Positions 1 through 8,899 are shown, counted from the stretch's first letter. The stretch is DNA of 64,000 nucleotides from an uncultured Lysobacteraceae bacterium (GCA_936911875.1 CAKZGB010000007.1:124001-188000); one strand, 5' to 3'. Program-made: numbers and translations. The notes: generated from the letters alone by a model not told the origin.

Positions 1-2
1 TC

Positions 3-254
3 ATGGGCAGTTTCAGCATTTGGCATTGGTTGGTCGTGTTGGCGATCGTGGTGATCGTGTTCGGCACCAAGCGTCTGCGCAACGTCGGCCAGGATTTGGG
101 CGAGGCCGTTAAAGGCTTCAAACAAGGCATGCGCGATGAGGACCCTAACGCTCCGCGTCCCCCGCTCGAGCATCGCTCCACCACGGATACGGAAAACAGC
201 ACGGCGGACACCACCCGCAGCGGTGCCGACTCCAACGGCGATCGGACGCCTTAA
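3..254 (+). CDS. tatA: Sec-independent protein translocase subunit TatA
   Basis: Pore-forming subunit of the twin-arginine translocase, which exports folded proteins with RR signal peptides across the inner membrane. The 83-residue protein has the classic layout: a short N-terminal membrane helix (about residues 5-20), the FGTKRL hinge (about 20-25), an amphipathic helix containing GQDLGEAVKGFK, then a polar Ser/Thr/Asp-rich tail. The length is normal for TatA. The ATG lies at the very edge of the window, so its ribosome site cannot be judged. tatB and tatC follow in the same direction, which settles TatA rather than TatE. Confidence 0.96.
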   Translation: MGSFSIWHWLVVLAIVVIVFGTKRLRNVGQDLGEAVKGFKQGMRDEDPNAPRPPLEHRSTTDTENSTADTTRSGADSNGDRTP

Positions 255-315
255 TCCTCCGCGGCGCGGCGCCACTCTGCGCGGCCGTCGTCCGGATCGG
301 ATGGAACCCTGACCC

Positions 316-603
316 GTGTTTGACATCGGATTCAGTGAAATCCTGCTCACCTTATTAGTGGCCCTGGTTGTCCTGGGGCCGCGACGCTTGCCGACGGCTG
401 CCCGTTACGTGGGCCTGATGGTGCGCAAAGCGCGCGCCCAGTGGTTCGCCGTCAAGGCCGAATTCGAGCAGGAACTGGCCGCAGAAGAACTCAAACGGTC
501 CTTGCGCGAAACGCAGCAGGCATTGCGTGAGGCCGAGGACGAAATTCGTCGCGGCGCCGATTCGGTACAGCGCGAGGTTACGGAGCAGCTCGATGACCGG
601 TGA
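316..603 (+). CDS. tatB: Twin-arginine translocase subunit TatB
   Basis: TatB pairs with TatC to form the receptor for twin-arginine signal peptides. The N-terminus MFDIGFSEILL followed by VVLGPRRLP is the TatB signature; the Glu in the membrane helix and the GP hinge are both present. A coiled, charged amphipathic region follows. At 95 residues it is shorter than the E. coli protein (about 170), mostly by loss of the variable C-terminal tail. It starts with GTG, and its 3' end overlaps the tatC start by 11 bases, consistent with translational coupling. Confidence 0.95.
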   Translation: MFDIGFSEILLTLLVALVVLGPRRLPTAARYVGLMVRKARAQWFAVKAEFEQELAAEELKRSLRETQQALREAEDEIRRGADSVQREVTEQLDDR

Positions 604-1345
604 GCAAAACGGCGCGCCACCCGAGCGCCTGATCGATCATCTCCTGGAGCTGCGATCACGCTTGCTCAAGGCAGTGGCCGGCTGGCTGGTGATCCTGCTG
701 GCCTTGCTGCCGTTCGCCAACAAGTTGTACGGCTGGCTCGCCAAACCCTTGCTCGACAAACTGCCCGATGGCGGCCAGCTCATCGCCATTGATGTGGCGG
801 CCCCGTTCTTTACACCGCTGAAACTGGCGCTGGTCGCAGCCATGGTGCTCAGTGCGCCGTGGGCGCTGTATCAGTTGTGGGCCTTTGTGGCTCCGGGTCT
901 GTACCAGCGTGAAAAGCGACTGGCTCGCCCTTTGCTCGCCGCGGCCGTGCTGCTGTTTTATAGCGGCTGCGCCTTCGCCTACTTTTTGGTGCTGCCGACG
1001 GTATTCGGCTTTCTGGCCAAGACCACGCCGGCCGGTGTGGCCATGATGACGGACATCACGCACTACCTCGATTTTGTACTGGTGATCTTTCTGGCGTTCG
1101 GGCTGTCGTTTGAGCTGCCGGTGGCGCTGGTGGTGACGGTCGCGCTGGGGGTAGTGACGCCTTCGCAATTGCGCGAATGGCGGGGTTATGCGGTGGTGGT
1201 GATCTTTATCATTGCCGCGATTCTGACGCCGCCGGACATCCTGTCGCAATTGCTGTTGGCCCTGCCGATGATGGCTCTGTACGAGCTTGGCATCCTTGCC
1301 AGTGGCCGAGTGCGGCCAAAAAACTCGCCAGTGGCGGGCGCTTGA
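593..1345 (+). CDS. tatC: Twin-arginine translocase subunit TatC
   Basis: Polytopic core and signal-peptide receptor of the Tat system. The 250-residue protein carries the TatC hallmarks: an N-terminal LIDHLLELRSRL segment, FFTPLKLA, YQLWAFVAPGLYQREKR in the first cytoplasmic loop, and FGLSFELPVALV with the membrane-embedded Glu. Six hydrophobic helices can be counted. The ATG at 593 sits inside the end of tatB. The open frame extends upstream to 527, but that part is only the alternate reading frame of tatB. TatA, TatB and TatC together form a complete transporter. Confidence 0.97.
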   Translation: MTGEQNGAPPERLIDHLLELRSRLLKAVAGWLVILLALLPFANKLYGWLAKPLLDKLPDGGQLIAIDVAAPFFTPLKLALVAAMVLSAPWALYQLWAFVAPGLYQREKRLARPLLAAAVLLFYSGCAFAYFLVLPTVFGFLAKTTPAGVAMMTDITHYLDFVLVIFLAFGLSFELPVALVVTVALGVVTPSQLREWRGYAVVVIFIIAAILTPPDILSQLLLALPMMALYELGILASGRVRPKNSPVAGA

Positions 1346-1460
1346 GTTAAACTAATCCCGTTTTGCTGGGCCTTCCGGGGGCCGGCTTGTTGATATTGTC
1401 CTCTGCGGCCGGGCGCACCTTCATGCGTTCCGGTCCCGAACTGACCCTTAAGGTGCACTT

Positions 1461-1970
1461 GTGCGTAATTACGACCTTGAATTCCTGAAACGCTTCTCGC
1501 TGGTGATCCTGTTCCTTCTCGCGGTCATGGTGGCCCTGATTTTTGCTTCTGTGCATTTGAGCAAAGTCATCCCGCCTGAGATCAGCAAGAGCGCGCAGCA
1601 ACAGACGGTCAACCGCATTGCGCCGACGGGTTCGGTTTACGCCGGTGCCGAGGGTGAGCTGCGTAAGCAAGCCGCAGCCGATGCCGCGCTGGCTCGCGCC
1701 AAGGCCAATGTTGCCTTCGGTGGCACGCTCGATGGCAAGGTGGTCTACGACGGTCTGTGCGGCGCATGCCATACGTCCGGTTCGGGCGGCGCTCCGACGC
1801 TGGCCGGCGGTCAGTTCAAGGCCCGTCTGGCCAAGGGCGAAGACATGCTGATCAAGCACGCGATCGAGGGCTTCACCGGCGCTGCCGGCGTGATGCCGGC
1901 CCGTGGCGGCAACCCGTCCGTGAGCGACGAGCAAATCAAAGCCACCGTTGAGTGGATGCTCGCTCAGTAA
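1461..1970 (+). CDS. Membrane-anchored cytochrome c5-like protein
   Basis: Periplasmic electron carrier with one c-type haem. A single membrane helix (about residues 12-31) anchors the 169-residue protein. A linker follows, and then a cytochrome c domain with the haem-attachment motif C100-G-A-C103-H104 and a probable distal Met145 in GVMPARGG. The spacing and the PxxSDEQI end resemble the cytochrome c5 (Cyt_c_5) family, whose members feed terminal oxidases or donate electrons to periplasmic reductases. The start is a GTG. About 115 bases separate it from tatC, so it may have its own promoter, although it lies 12 bases upstream of the next gene. Confidence 0.88.
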   Translation: MRNYDLEFLKRFSLVILFLLAVMVALIFASVHLSKVIPPEISKSAQQQTVNRIAPTGSVYAGAEGELRKQAAADAALARAKANVAFGGTLDGKVVYDGLCGACHTSGSGGAPTLAGGQFKARLAKGEDMLIKHAIEGFTGAAGVMPARGGNPSVSDEQIKATVEWMLAQ

Positions 1971-1982
1971 TCCGATACCGGC

Positions 1983-2636
1983 ATGAGCGCCGACACCGTT
2001 CGTATTGACGGCCCCATCGGGCCGCTCGAGGCCATCTTCGAAGGCCCGGAGACCGACGCTGTTGCGCAACCCGTGGTTGCCGTGATCTGCCACCCGCTCT
2101 CCACCGAGGGCGGGTCTTTGCATAATAAAGTCGTCACTATGACTGCCCGCGCCTTGCGCGAGAGCGGCGTGTCGACGGTGCGTTTCAATTTCCGTTCGGT
2201 TGGCGCGTCGGTCGGTTCGTTCGATCATGGCGAAGGCGAATCCGACGACCTGGCTGCTGTCGTAGCCGAAGCGCAACAGCGCTATCCCGGCTATGAGTTG
2301 TGGCTGGCCGGTTTCAGTTTCGGTGCGTATGTGGCCATCCGCAACGCGCGCAAACTCGATGCCAAGTTCCTGATCAGCATCGCGCCGCCCGTGGGTCGCA
2401 GTTGGGATTTCAAAGCGCTCGATTTGCCGCAATGTCCGTGGCTGATCATTCAGGGCGATGCCGATGAAATCGTCGATCCCGCCAAAGTTTATGACTGGGT
2501 GGATTCGCTCAAGGGTCTCGCCGAACCGCCGGAACTGGTCAAAGTTCCGGAAACGTCGCACTTCTTTCATCGCCGCCTGATGGATTTGCGGGGCGTCATC
2601 AAGCACTCCATCAAACGTCACCTGCCCGGCGCATGA
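1983..2636 (+). CDS. Alpha/beta hydrolase, COG2945-like
   Basis: Small cytosolic serine hydrolase of 217 residues; its substrate is not predictable. The order of strands and helices fits the alpha/beta fold: an oxyanion region around VICHPLSTEGG (about 34-44), the nucleophile elbow G110-F-S112-F-G114, an acid in QGDADEIVDP (Asp161 most likely) and a catalytic His193 in ETSHFFH. There is no signal peptide. It ends within the zapE start codon (4-base ATGA overlap), so the two genes are co-translated. Similar short hydrolases are widespread in proteobacteria without a fixed role. Confidence 0.85.
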   Translation: MSADTVRIDGPIGPLEAIFEGPETDAVAQPVVAVICHPLSTEGGSLHNKVVTMTARALRESGVSTVRFNFRSVGASVGSFDHGEGESDDLAAVVAEAQQRYPGYELWLAGFSFGAYVAIRNARKLDAKFLISIAPPVGRSWDFKALDLPQCPWLIIQGDADEIVDPAKVYDWVDSLKGLAEPPELVKVPETSHFFHRRLMDLRGVIKHSIKRHLPGA

Positions 2637-3727
2637 AGCCGTCGGCGCGTTATGCCCAAGGGGTCACTGCGGGCGAGTGGCAATCGGATCCCGCGCAACT
2701 GCGGGTGCTGCAATCTTTGGATCGCATCCACGCCGCGCTGCAGTCGGCGCCGGCACGTTCGTCATCGATCTTAGGTCGACTGTTCGGCGGCGGCTCGAAT
2801 GCTTCGTCAACGGTGCAGGGTCTGTATCTGTATGGCGGCGTCGGTCGCGGCAAGACCTTTCTGGTCGATCTGTTATTTGACGCGGTCGAAGGCATCCCCA
2901 AGCGCCGCACCCACTTCCACCGGTTTATGCGTGAGTTGCATGCGCGACTGAGGACCCATCAGGGCGAGCGTGATCCGCTAGTGCCGATCGCGGCGGAGTT
3001 GGCAGCGAGTGCGCGTTTGCTGGTGCTCGATGAGTTCTTCGTCAATGACATTGGCGATGCGATGGTGCTCGGCCGTTTGCTCGATGCGCTGTTCGCTCAA
3101 GGCGTCACGCTCGTGACGACCTCGAACATCGAGCCGGACAATCTGTACAAAGACGGTCTGCAGCGTGCCGGTTTTCTGCCTGCGATTGCGGCACTGAAAA
3201 CGCATTGCGAAGTGCTGCACATGGACAGCTCCACCGATTATCGCCTACGCGCACTGACGCAGTCGCCGGTGTATCGCGCACCGCTCGATGCACAAAGCGA
3301 TGCATGGATCGCCGGGCGCTTTGCAGAACTGACGCATGGCCATACGCCGAGCACGACGCCCTTAGAAATCAACGACCGCGAGATTGCCGTGCGTAGCGTG
3401 GCCGACGGGGTTGCGTGGTTTGATTTCGCGGCACTGTGCGAAGGGCCGCGCTCGCCTTCGGACTATATCGAGATTGCGACAGAGTTCCACACGGTGCTGG
3501 TTGGCAACGTGCCGGCGTTTGACGGCAGCAATGACGATGCCGGTCGACGCTTCGTGTATCTGATCGATGAGTTGTACGATCGCCGCATCAACCTGGTGTG
3601 CACGGCGGCAGCCGATCCGGTTTCACTTTGTACCAGCGCCAAACTGGCGATGCCGTTTGAACGCACGGCATCGCGTCTGATTGAAATGCAGTCGGCCGAC
3701 TATCTGGCCTCGACGCCCGACGCGTAA
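2633..3727 (+). CDS. zapE: Cell division protein ZapE (AFG1-like ATPase)
   Basis: ATPase that associates with FtsZ late in division; the AFG1 family is also linked to quality control of respiratory complexes. The 364-residue protein has the family N-terminus, a Walker A motif GGVGRGKT after LYLYGG (about residues 66-76), a Walker B LLVLDEF, and the conserved HFHRFM, TSNIEPDNLY and LIDELYDRR stretches. The length is typical. It is coupled to the hydrolase upstream through an ATGA overlap and faces the permease gene, with only 10 bases between the two stops. Confidence 0.93.
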   Translation: MKPSARYAQGVTAGEWQSDPAQLRVLQSLDRIHAALQSAPARSSSILGRLFGGGSNASSTVQGLYLYGGVGRGKTFLVDLLFDAVEGIPKRRTHFHRFMRELHARLRTHQGERDPLVPIAAELAASARLLVLDEFFVNDIGDAMVLGRLLDALFAQGVTLVTTSNIEPDNLYKDGLQRAGFLPAIAALKTHCEVLHMDSSTDYRLRALTQSPVYRAPLDAQSDAWIAGRFAELTHGHTPSTTPLEINDREIAVRSVADGVAWFDFAALCEGPRSPSDYIEIATEFHTVLVGNVPAFDGSNDDAGRRFVYLIDELYDRRINLVCTAAADPVSLCTSAKLAMPFERTASRLIEMQSADYLASTPDA

Positions 3728-3737
3728 CGCGCGACGT

Positions 3738-5063
3738 TCAGCTCACTGTGGTGCGCGACGAACGCCGTGCCATGTGCAAACCGAAGTACAGAACAATCAG
3801 TGCGGCCAACCAGGTGGCGATGGCTTTCCATTCAGTCAGTGGCAAGGTCATCAGGATCGCTGCCATGATCGCCATCGAAACAATGGGCACCAGCGGACCG
3901 AGCGGCAAGCGGTATGGTGCGCCATGTTCCTGCACGTCGGACCTCTGCAGCTTCCACGCAGCGGCACAGACCAGCGCATAAACCAGGCAGTTGGCACCAC
4001 CGCTCATGGTAGCGAGCGATTCGAAATTGCCGCCAAGTGCCAGGAACGTACCGCCCACAGCATGCATGATCAGTGCCGTGCGCGGCACGTGATAGCGCGA
4101 GTCCAAGGTGCCGAGTGCTTTCGGCAGATAGCCATCACGTCCTAATGCAAACAGCAGACGCGACGAGGCGAGCAGGTTGCCCATCATGAAACCGAGCATC
4201 GATACACAGGCGGTCAGCAGCAAGGCAGTGCGTGCGAACGGCAACAGCACGCCGGCTGCATCGGCAATGGGTGTGCGCGTGCCGGCAAGGTCGGCCTTGA
4301 GCAAACCTTGCGTCACGATCTGCAGCGACACATACAGAATGACGACCAGCAAGGTACCGATCAGCGTGGCGCGCGGTACATTGCGCGAGGGATCCTGCAC
4401 CTCGCCCGAGGGAATCAGCGCCGTTTCGATACCCGAGTACGCAAAGATCACCAGGATCATCGCCGGCCCCATCGCGGCCCAAGCGGGCCACTGCGTAAAG
4501 CTCACTTGCGACCAATCCACAAAGGCCATGCCGATCAGCGCCAGCACAAACAGCGGCGCGAGTTTGAGTCCTGCCAGCACGTTGATCGCGCGCGAGCCGA
4601 GTTTGATGCCGAACAGATTGAGCGCCAGCAACAACAAATAAACCAGCACGATGGCCACACGGCGACCGGTCACCGTACCGACCGCCGGAATAAACGCCTG
4701 CAACTGATCCATCAGCGCTGCCGCGACACCGCCGCTGGAGGCCACGTTGCAGATCCACATGAGCGAACCTGCGACAAAACCGACCAGGGGACCGAACGCG
4801 GCGCGGCCGTAAGTGTAGGGACCACCGGTGGTGGCAGCGCGCGAACCGGCGGCAGCAAAACACATCGAGATGGGAATGATCGCCAGTGCGCCGAGCACAA
4901 AGGCTAGCGGTGCCGAGGGCCCGAGCCGCTCGAACAGTCGCGATGGCATGGCAAAGATACCGGCACCCACGATGATGTTGACGATCACTGCCGCCAGTCC
5001 GAGCGGACCGAGAGCTTGCACGAGTTGCCGTTCTGCTGCGCGGCCGCTTAGTTTGGTATCCAT
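3738..5063 (-). CDS. APC-family amino acid permease
   Basis: Inner-membrane amino acid/polyamine/organocation transporter, 441 residues with about 12 hydrophobic helices. The N-terminal GLAAVIVNIIVGAGIF segment is the unwound helix 1 substrate-binding motif of APC proteins. FAYSGIETALIPSGEVQDP in the middle is the helix 6 region, which supports the family strongly. The substrate cannot be read from sequence; basic or neutral amino acids are likely. It is divergent from queF with 16 bases between start codons, so their promoters must overlap each other's 5' ends. Confidence 0.9.
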   Translation of the reverse strand: MDTKLSGRAAERQLVQALGPLGLAAVIVNIIVGAGIFAMPSRLFERLGPSAPLAFVLGALAIIPISMCFAAAGSRAATTGGPYTYGRAAFGPLVGFVAGSLMWICNVASSGGVAAALMDQLQAFIPAVGTVTGRRVAIVLVYLLLLALNLFGIKLGSRAINVLAGLKLAPLFVLALIGMAFVDWSQVSFTQWPAWAAMGPAMILVIFAYSGIETALIPSGEVQDPSRNVPRATLIGTLLVVILYVSLQIVTQGLLKADLAGTRTPIADAAGVLLPFARTALLLTACVSMLGFMMGNLLASSRLLFALGRDGYLPKALGTLDSRYHVPRTALIMHAVGGTFLALGGNFESLATMSGGANCLVYALVCAAAWKLQRSDVQEHGAPYRLPLGPLVPIVSMAIMAAILMTLPLTEWKAIATWLAALIVLYFGLHMARRSSRTTVS

Positions 5064-5079
5064 GGACTAGAATTAAGGC

Positions 5080-5940
5080 ATGAATCACCCGCACGACTCA
5101 ACTCTTGGCCGCAGTGTCGAATATCCCGCGCAGTACGACCCCGGTCTGCTGTTTCCGATTCCGCGTGCTCATGGCCGCCGTGGTCTGATCCGAGATGACG
5201 GCCGCGAGTCCACGGGTGAGGAGTTCATGCCCTTTATCGGTCACGACCGCTGGCATGCGTACGAGGTCAGCTGGCTCAATGCCAAAGGCAAGCCGCAAGT
5301 CACCACGCTGACGCTGACGGTGCCGGCCTATTCGCCGTTCCTGATCGAATCCAAATCACTCAAGCTCTATCTCAACTCGTTCAACTCCGCGCGACTCGAA
5401 AGCATCGAGACCTTGCTGGAACATATCGACAACGATCTGTCGGCTGTCGCAGGTGCCGATGTCGAAGTGCAGGTCGGCCTTCCCCAATTTGCGGGCGCGC
5501 AAGAGCGCTGGTGGGAGGGACGCAAAGATCCGGTCTTCGACTTGGATACCTTGGATGTGGAGATCAGCCATTACGGTCCCCCGGACTCGAGCTTGCTGAA
5601 GGCCGATGCCGGTACCGTGGTGAGCGAGGTGCTGACCTCGCAGTTACTCAAGTCCAATTGCCCGGTGACGTCGCAACCGGACTGGGCCAGCGTGCGCATC
5701 GCGTATACGGGTCCCAAGATCGATCGCGAATCGCTGCTGCGCTATATCGTCAGCTTCCGTGATCACTGCGAATTCCATGAGCAATGCGTCGAGCGCATCT
5801 ATTGCGATCTGATGGACCTGGGTCTGAAGACGTTGAGTGTCGATGCACGTTATACGCGTCGCGGCGGCTTGGATATCAATCCCTGGCGAGCCACGCCCGC
5901 TCATCCGACTCCGCGTGCTTATCGCGACGAACGGCAGTAA
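5080..5940 (+). CDS. queF: NADPH-dependent 7-cyano-7-deazaguanine reductase, long form
   Basis: Reduces preQ0 to preQ1 in queuosine synthesis for tRNA wobble position 34. At 286 residues this is the two-domain (YqcD-type) form found in gammaproteobacteria. Visible landmarks are the QueF motif ESKSLKLY (residues 90-97) with the following NSF, the catalytic Cys194 in SNCPVTSQPDW, Asp201 seven residues later, and the EFHEQC substrate-binding stretch (231-236). All expected catalytic residues are intact. The start codon is close to that of the divergent permease. Confidence 0.96.
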   Translation: MNHPHDSTLGRSVEYPAQYDPGLLFPIPRAHGRRGLIRDDGRESTGEEFMPFIGHDRWHAYEVSWLNAKGKPQVTTLTLTVPAYSPFLIESKSLKLYLNSFNSARLESIETLLEHIDNDLSAVAGADVEVQVGLPQFAGAQERWWEGRKDPVFDLDTLDVEISHYGPPDSSLLKADAGTVVSEVLTSQLLKSNCPVTSQPDWASVRIAYTGPKIDRESLLRYIVSFRDHCEFHEQCVERIYCDLMDLGLKTLSVDARYTRRGGLDINPWRATPAHPTPRAYRDERQ

Positions 5941-6038
5941 ACGGGCGTTCAGCGATTTTGCCAAGATCGCAATGAATCCTTAACGATCGTCATGCCAGAG
6001 TAAAGGCGTGTTTCACCTTTGCATCCAGGAGACCAGCA

Positions 6039-6308
6039 ATGAGCAACACCGAAACCCCTGACCTGAGCGGCTTCCAATCGGGCGTCCAATCCACCGAAGA
6101 AATCACCGGCGGTTCGGGTGCCGGCGGCGGCACCGGCGACCAAACCTACACCGTTGAAAAGGGCGACACCCTGTCGGGTATCTCCAAGCAGTTCTACGGT
6201 TCGGCCAATCATTGGCGCGATATCTTCGAAGCCAATACCGATCAGCTCGAAAACCCGGACAAGATTTTCCCGGGCCAAGTGCTCAAAATTCCGGCTCGCG
6301 CCGAATAA
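6039..6308 (+). CDS. Small LysM-domain protein
   Basis: 89-residue protein with an acidic, Gly-rich N-terminus (1-35) and one LysM domain (about 36-86: YTVEKGDTLSGISKQFYG through IFPGQVLKIP). LysM binds N-acetylglucosamine chains such as peptidoglycan. There is no signal peptide or membrane helix, which is odd for a wall-binding domain; it resembles the LysM half of YgaU without the BON domain. A strong AGGAG ribosome site lies upstream of the ATG. The lipoprotein gene follows after 42 bases in the same direction, so both may be envelope-related and co-transcribed. Confidence 0.85.
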   Translation: MSNTETPDLSGFQSGVQSTEEITGGSGAGGGTGDQTYTVEKGDTLSGISKQFYGSANHWRDIFEANTDQLENPDKIFPGQVLKIPARAE

Positions 6309-6350
6309 TTTACCGTTCAAGACACAAGACTGTATTTAAGGGATCAGACA

Positions 6351-6815
6351 ATGAAGGCTAATCGCATTTACGTTGTTGCCGCTGCCGCCGTACTGGCTTC
6401 GGCCGCCATGGTCGGCTGCAAAAAGAAAGAAGAAACCGCACCGGTCACTCCGGCTGCTACCGCACCGGCCGCTACCGTGTCCGTGACGTCGGTCGACCTG
6501 GGTAACGCCGTCGGCGCCGACAGCAAGGTCTCGGCCACCGGCACCACCTTTAAGCCGACCGATAAGGTTTACGCTTCGGTCAGCACCAGCACCTCCGATG
6601 CCGCTGCAACCGTTCCGGGCACCCTGGGCGCCAAGTGGTATTTCGGCACCACCGAAATCCCGAACACCGCCAAGGAAAGCCAAATCAACTTTAACGGCAC
6701 CGGCAACACGGCGTTCGATCTGAGCAATGCCTCCGGCATGCCGGCCGGCAAGTACAAGGTCGACATCAGCCTCAACGGCGCCGTAGTGTCCTCCAAGGAA
6801 TTCGAAGTCAAGTAA
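6351..6815 (+). CDS. Putative lipoprotein, unknown function
   Basis: 154 residues. The N-terminus has a signal peptide ending in a lipobox (A-M-V-G-C, Cys23), followed by a Lys/Glu cluster and a Pro/Ala/Thr linker (about 28-45). The rest (45-154) looks like a compact beta domain and ends in GKYKVDISLNGAVVSSKEFEV, the kind of strand seen in bacterial Ig-like folds. I do not recognise a named family. It follows the LysM gene and is closed by a strong intrinsic terminator, so the pair makes a short unit. Confidence 0.75.
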   Translation: MKANRIYVVAAAAVLASAAMVGCKKKEETAPVTPAATAPAATVSVTSVDLGNAVGADSKVSATGTTFKPTDKVYASVSTSTSDAAATVPGTLGAKWYFGTTEIPNTAKESQINFNGTGNTAFDLSNASGMPAGKYKVDISLNGAVVSSKEFEVK

Positions 6816-6863
6816 CCCCTTACGCGACTTCGACCTGAGCACCACTTCTTAGTGGTGCCTACG

Positions 6864-6895
6864 CCCCGCAACGCCCGTGCGTTTGCGGGGTTTTT
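6864..6895 (+). terminator. Rho-independent terminator of the LysM/lipoprotein unit
   Basis: An 8-base-pair stem CCCCGCAA (6864-6871) / TTGCGGGG (6883-6890) is followed by five Ts. A second, smaller hairpin CACCAC/GTGGTG lies just upstream (about 6840-6857). Confidence 0.85.
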
Positions 6896-6953
6896 GTTTG
6901 CCGGCGCGCAAGTCGTTACACTGGGAACTGAACTGAAATTACAGAAGCCCATC

Positions 6954-7592
6954 ATGACTACTGAACTGACCGCCCTGTCCGATGAACAGGTAGACCGCCT
7001 GTCTACTTGGCTCGATGAGCATGCCATCAACCACATGGGCATGAACCTGGAAGCGCTCGATGGCTACATGACCGCCCTGGTGCTGTCGCCCGAACCCGTT
7101 CCGTTCGAAGAATGGGAGCCGGTGATCTGGGGTGAGAACGCGGCCAACGTCGATGCCGGCGTCCGTCGCGAAGCGCAGGATTTGCTGATGCTGCATCTCG
7201 ATTCCGTTCGTGAACGTGTTGCGCACGATGCCGAATCCATCCCCGAGGAACTGACGCCGCTGATGTGGCTGCCCGAGGAAGAAGACTTCAACAACGCCGA
7301 GGCGGACAGCATCGAAGCCGGTGGTGACTGGGCGCGCGGCTTCTTTACCGGTGTCGGCCTGCGTGAATCGCAGTGGGACGCATGGCTCGAAAGCTATGAC
7401 TTTGTCGAAGAGATTTTCCTGTACATGGACCAGCTCGAAAGCGGTGAAGTCATGGACATGGACAATCCCGTAGCGGCCGGTACGCCGGTGTCCTTCAAGG
7501 AGCGCATGGAAATCATCGCCGCCTTGCCGACCATGTTGCGTGACTTGGCGCAGCTGCGCGACAAAGAGGCTGCCGCTAAGGTGCTGCAATGA
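6954..7592 (+). CDS. UPF0149 (YgfB/YecA) family protein
   Basis: 212-residue acidic, mostly helical protein of the UPF0149 family. Conserved stretches include LSTWLDEHAI, LEALDGYMTALVLSPEP, GGDWARGFFTGVGL and the C-terminal LPTMLRDLAQLRD. It lacks the C-terminal Cys-rich SEC-C zinc motif that YecA proteins often carry. Its function is poorly known. The frame is open further upstream, but that part runs through the terminator; the ATG at 6954 is the sensible start. Its stop overlaps the next start (ATGA). Confidence 0.85.
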   Translation: MTTELTALSDEQVDRLSTWLDEHAINHMGMNLEALDGYMTALVLSPEPVPFEEWEPVIWGENAANVDAGVRREAQDLLMLHLDSVRERVAHDAESIPEELTPLMWLPEEEDFNNAEADSIEAGGDWARGFFTGVGLRESQWDAWLESYDFVEEIFLYMDQLESGEVMDMDNPVAAGTPVSFKERMEIIAALPTMLRDLAQLRDKEAAAKVLQ

Positions 7593-8350
7593 CATCCATG
7601 CAGCCACGACAGGAAGTCGTTAACGTTATCTGCATGAAATGGGGCACCAAGTTCGGCCCCGAGTACGTCAACATTCTGCACAACATGGTGCAGCGCTACC
7701 TGGCACGTCCGCATCGCTTCATCTGCATTACCGATAATGCCGAGGGATTCAATCCCGGCATCGAATCGCTGCCGATTCCGTCGGCGGGTCCGGCCGATAC
7801 CAACTTCGCTCACGGTTGGCGCAAGCTGGCCATGTTCGCCAGTCCGCTCGGTGATCTCAAGGGCATGACGCTGTTCCTCGATCTCGATGTGGTGGTCGTC
7901 GACCGGCTCGATCCGCTGTTTGAGTACAAGCCCGGCGAGATCTGCGTGGTACGCGATTACCGTATGATCCGTGTGCGTGGCGATGATTTTGTCGGCAACA
8001 CCTCGGTGTTGCGCTTTAACGCCGGCGAGGATCCCGAGGTGCTGGCCGATTTCATTGCCGCATGGGATGGCGACAAGGCCATCTACCGTAACGAGCAGGA
8101 GTTCCTGTCGCACTGGTTCCATTCGCGTGGCCGCTGGCAGCACTGGCCGGACACGTGGTGCCCTTCGTTCAAACACGATTGCGTGGCGCTGGGTCCGTTG
8201 AGCTACATCACCACGCCCAAGATTCCCGAGGGTGCCAAGGTCATCGTGTTCCATGGCGACCCGAAACCCGAAGATGCCTTGGCCGGTAAAGGCAGCAAGT
8301 GGTATCGCAAGATTCGCCCCACGCCGTGGGTGCGTGATTACTGGCGTTGA
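7589..8350 (+). CDS. Putative glycosyltransferase with DxD motif
   Basis: 253-residue soluble protein that looks like a GT-A type glycosyltransferase. An N-terminal strand (VNVICMKWG) and ICITDN are followed by FLDLDVVVVDRLDPLF, in which D98-L-D100 is the metal/nucleotide-sugar DxD motif. Later NTSVLRFNAG, FLSHWF and KVIVFHGDPKP match the acceptor and C-terminal HG motifs of family-8-like enzymes. There is no signal peptide. It is translationally coupled to the UPF0149 gene. The sugar donor and acceptor are unknown. Confidence 0.8.
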   Translation: MTSMQPRQEVVNVICMKWGTKFGPEYVNILHNMVQRYLARPHRFICITDNAEGFNPGIESLPIPSAGPADTNFAHGWRKLAMFASPLGDLKGMTLFLDLDVVVVDRLDPLFEYKPGEICVVRDYRMIRVRGDDFVGNTSVLRFNAGEDPEVLADFIAAWDGDKAIYRNEQEFLSHWFHSRGRWQHWPDTWCPSFKHDCVALGPLSYITTPKIPEGAKVIVFHGDPKPEDALAGKGSKWYRKIRPTPWVRDYWR

Positions 8351-8359
8351 TTCAAGCCG

Positions 8360-8899
8360 TTGCTGATTGCCTTCTACAAACCGTTTCAGGTGCTGACGCA
8401 GTTCACCGATCGCAGTGAACCGCCGCGCCGTACCTTGGCCGAATTCGGCTTGCCCAAAACGGTGTATCCCGCGGGCCGCCTCGATTACGACTCCGAGGGC
8501 TTGCTGCTACTCACCGACGACGGTCGCTTAGCCAATCGTCTGACCGATCCGCGTCACGGCAAACGCAAAACCTATTGGGTCCAAGTCGAAGGCACGCCCG
8601 ACGCCGAAGCCCTGCAGCAACTGTCCGATGGCGTGGTGCTGAGCGATGGACCGTGCTTACCTGCGCAAGTGCGCGTGCTGGAGCCGCCGCCATCCGTGCC
8701 GCCGCGTGATCCGCCGATTCGTGTGCGCAAGTCAGTCCCCGATGCGTGGTTAGAGATCACCATTCGCGAAGGCCGCAACCGGCAAGTGCGACGTATGACG
8801 GCTGCTGTGGGTCTGCCGACCTTGCGCCTGATTCGAGTGCAAATGGATTCTTTGTCGCTCGGCGATCTGCAGCCCGGACAATGGCGAGAGGTGGTGTGA
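8360..8899 (+). CDS. rluE: RsuA-family 23S rRNA pseudouridine synthase (RluE-like)
   Basis: Isomerises a uridine in rRNA. The 179-residue protein has the RsuA-family catalytic motif GRLDYDSEGLLLLT with Asp42, and the later VPDAWLEITIREGRNRQVRRM motif. It has no N-terminal S4 domain, which matches the RluE type (uridine 2457 in E. coli 23S rRNA) rather than RsuA/RluB/RluF. The start is taken as TTG at 8360; no better start is visible, and the frame begins with the expected LIAFYKPFQVL strand. It is followed directly by crcB. Confidence 0.87.
   Translation: MLIAFYKPFQVLTQFTDRSEPPRRTLAEFGLPKTVYPAGRLDYDSEGLLLLTDDGRLANRLTDPRHGKRKTYWVQVEGTPDAEALQQLSDGVVLSDGPCLPAQVRVLEPPPSVPPRDPPIRVRKSVPDAWLEITIREGRNRQVRRMTAAVGLPTLRLIRVQMDSLSLGDLQPGQWREVV

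Noticed and set aside
3681..4907. Plus-strand open frames over the APC permease
   Set aside because: Antisense shadows rich in His/Gln/Arg; the permease on the minus strand has clear APC motifs.
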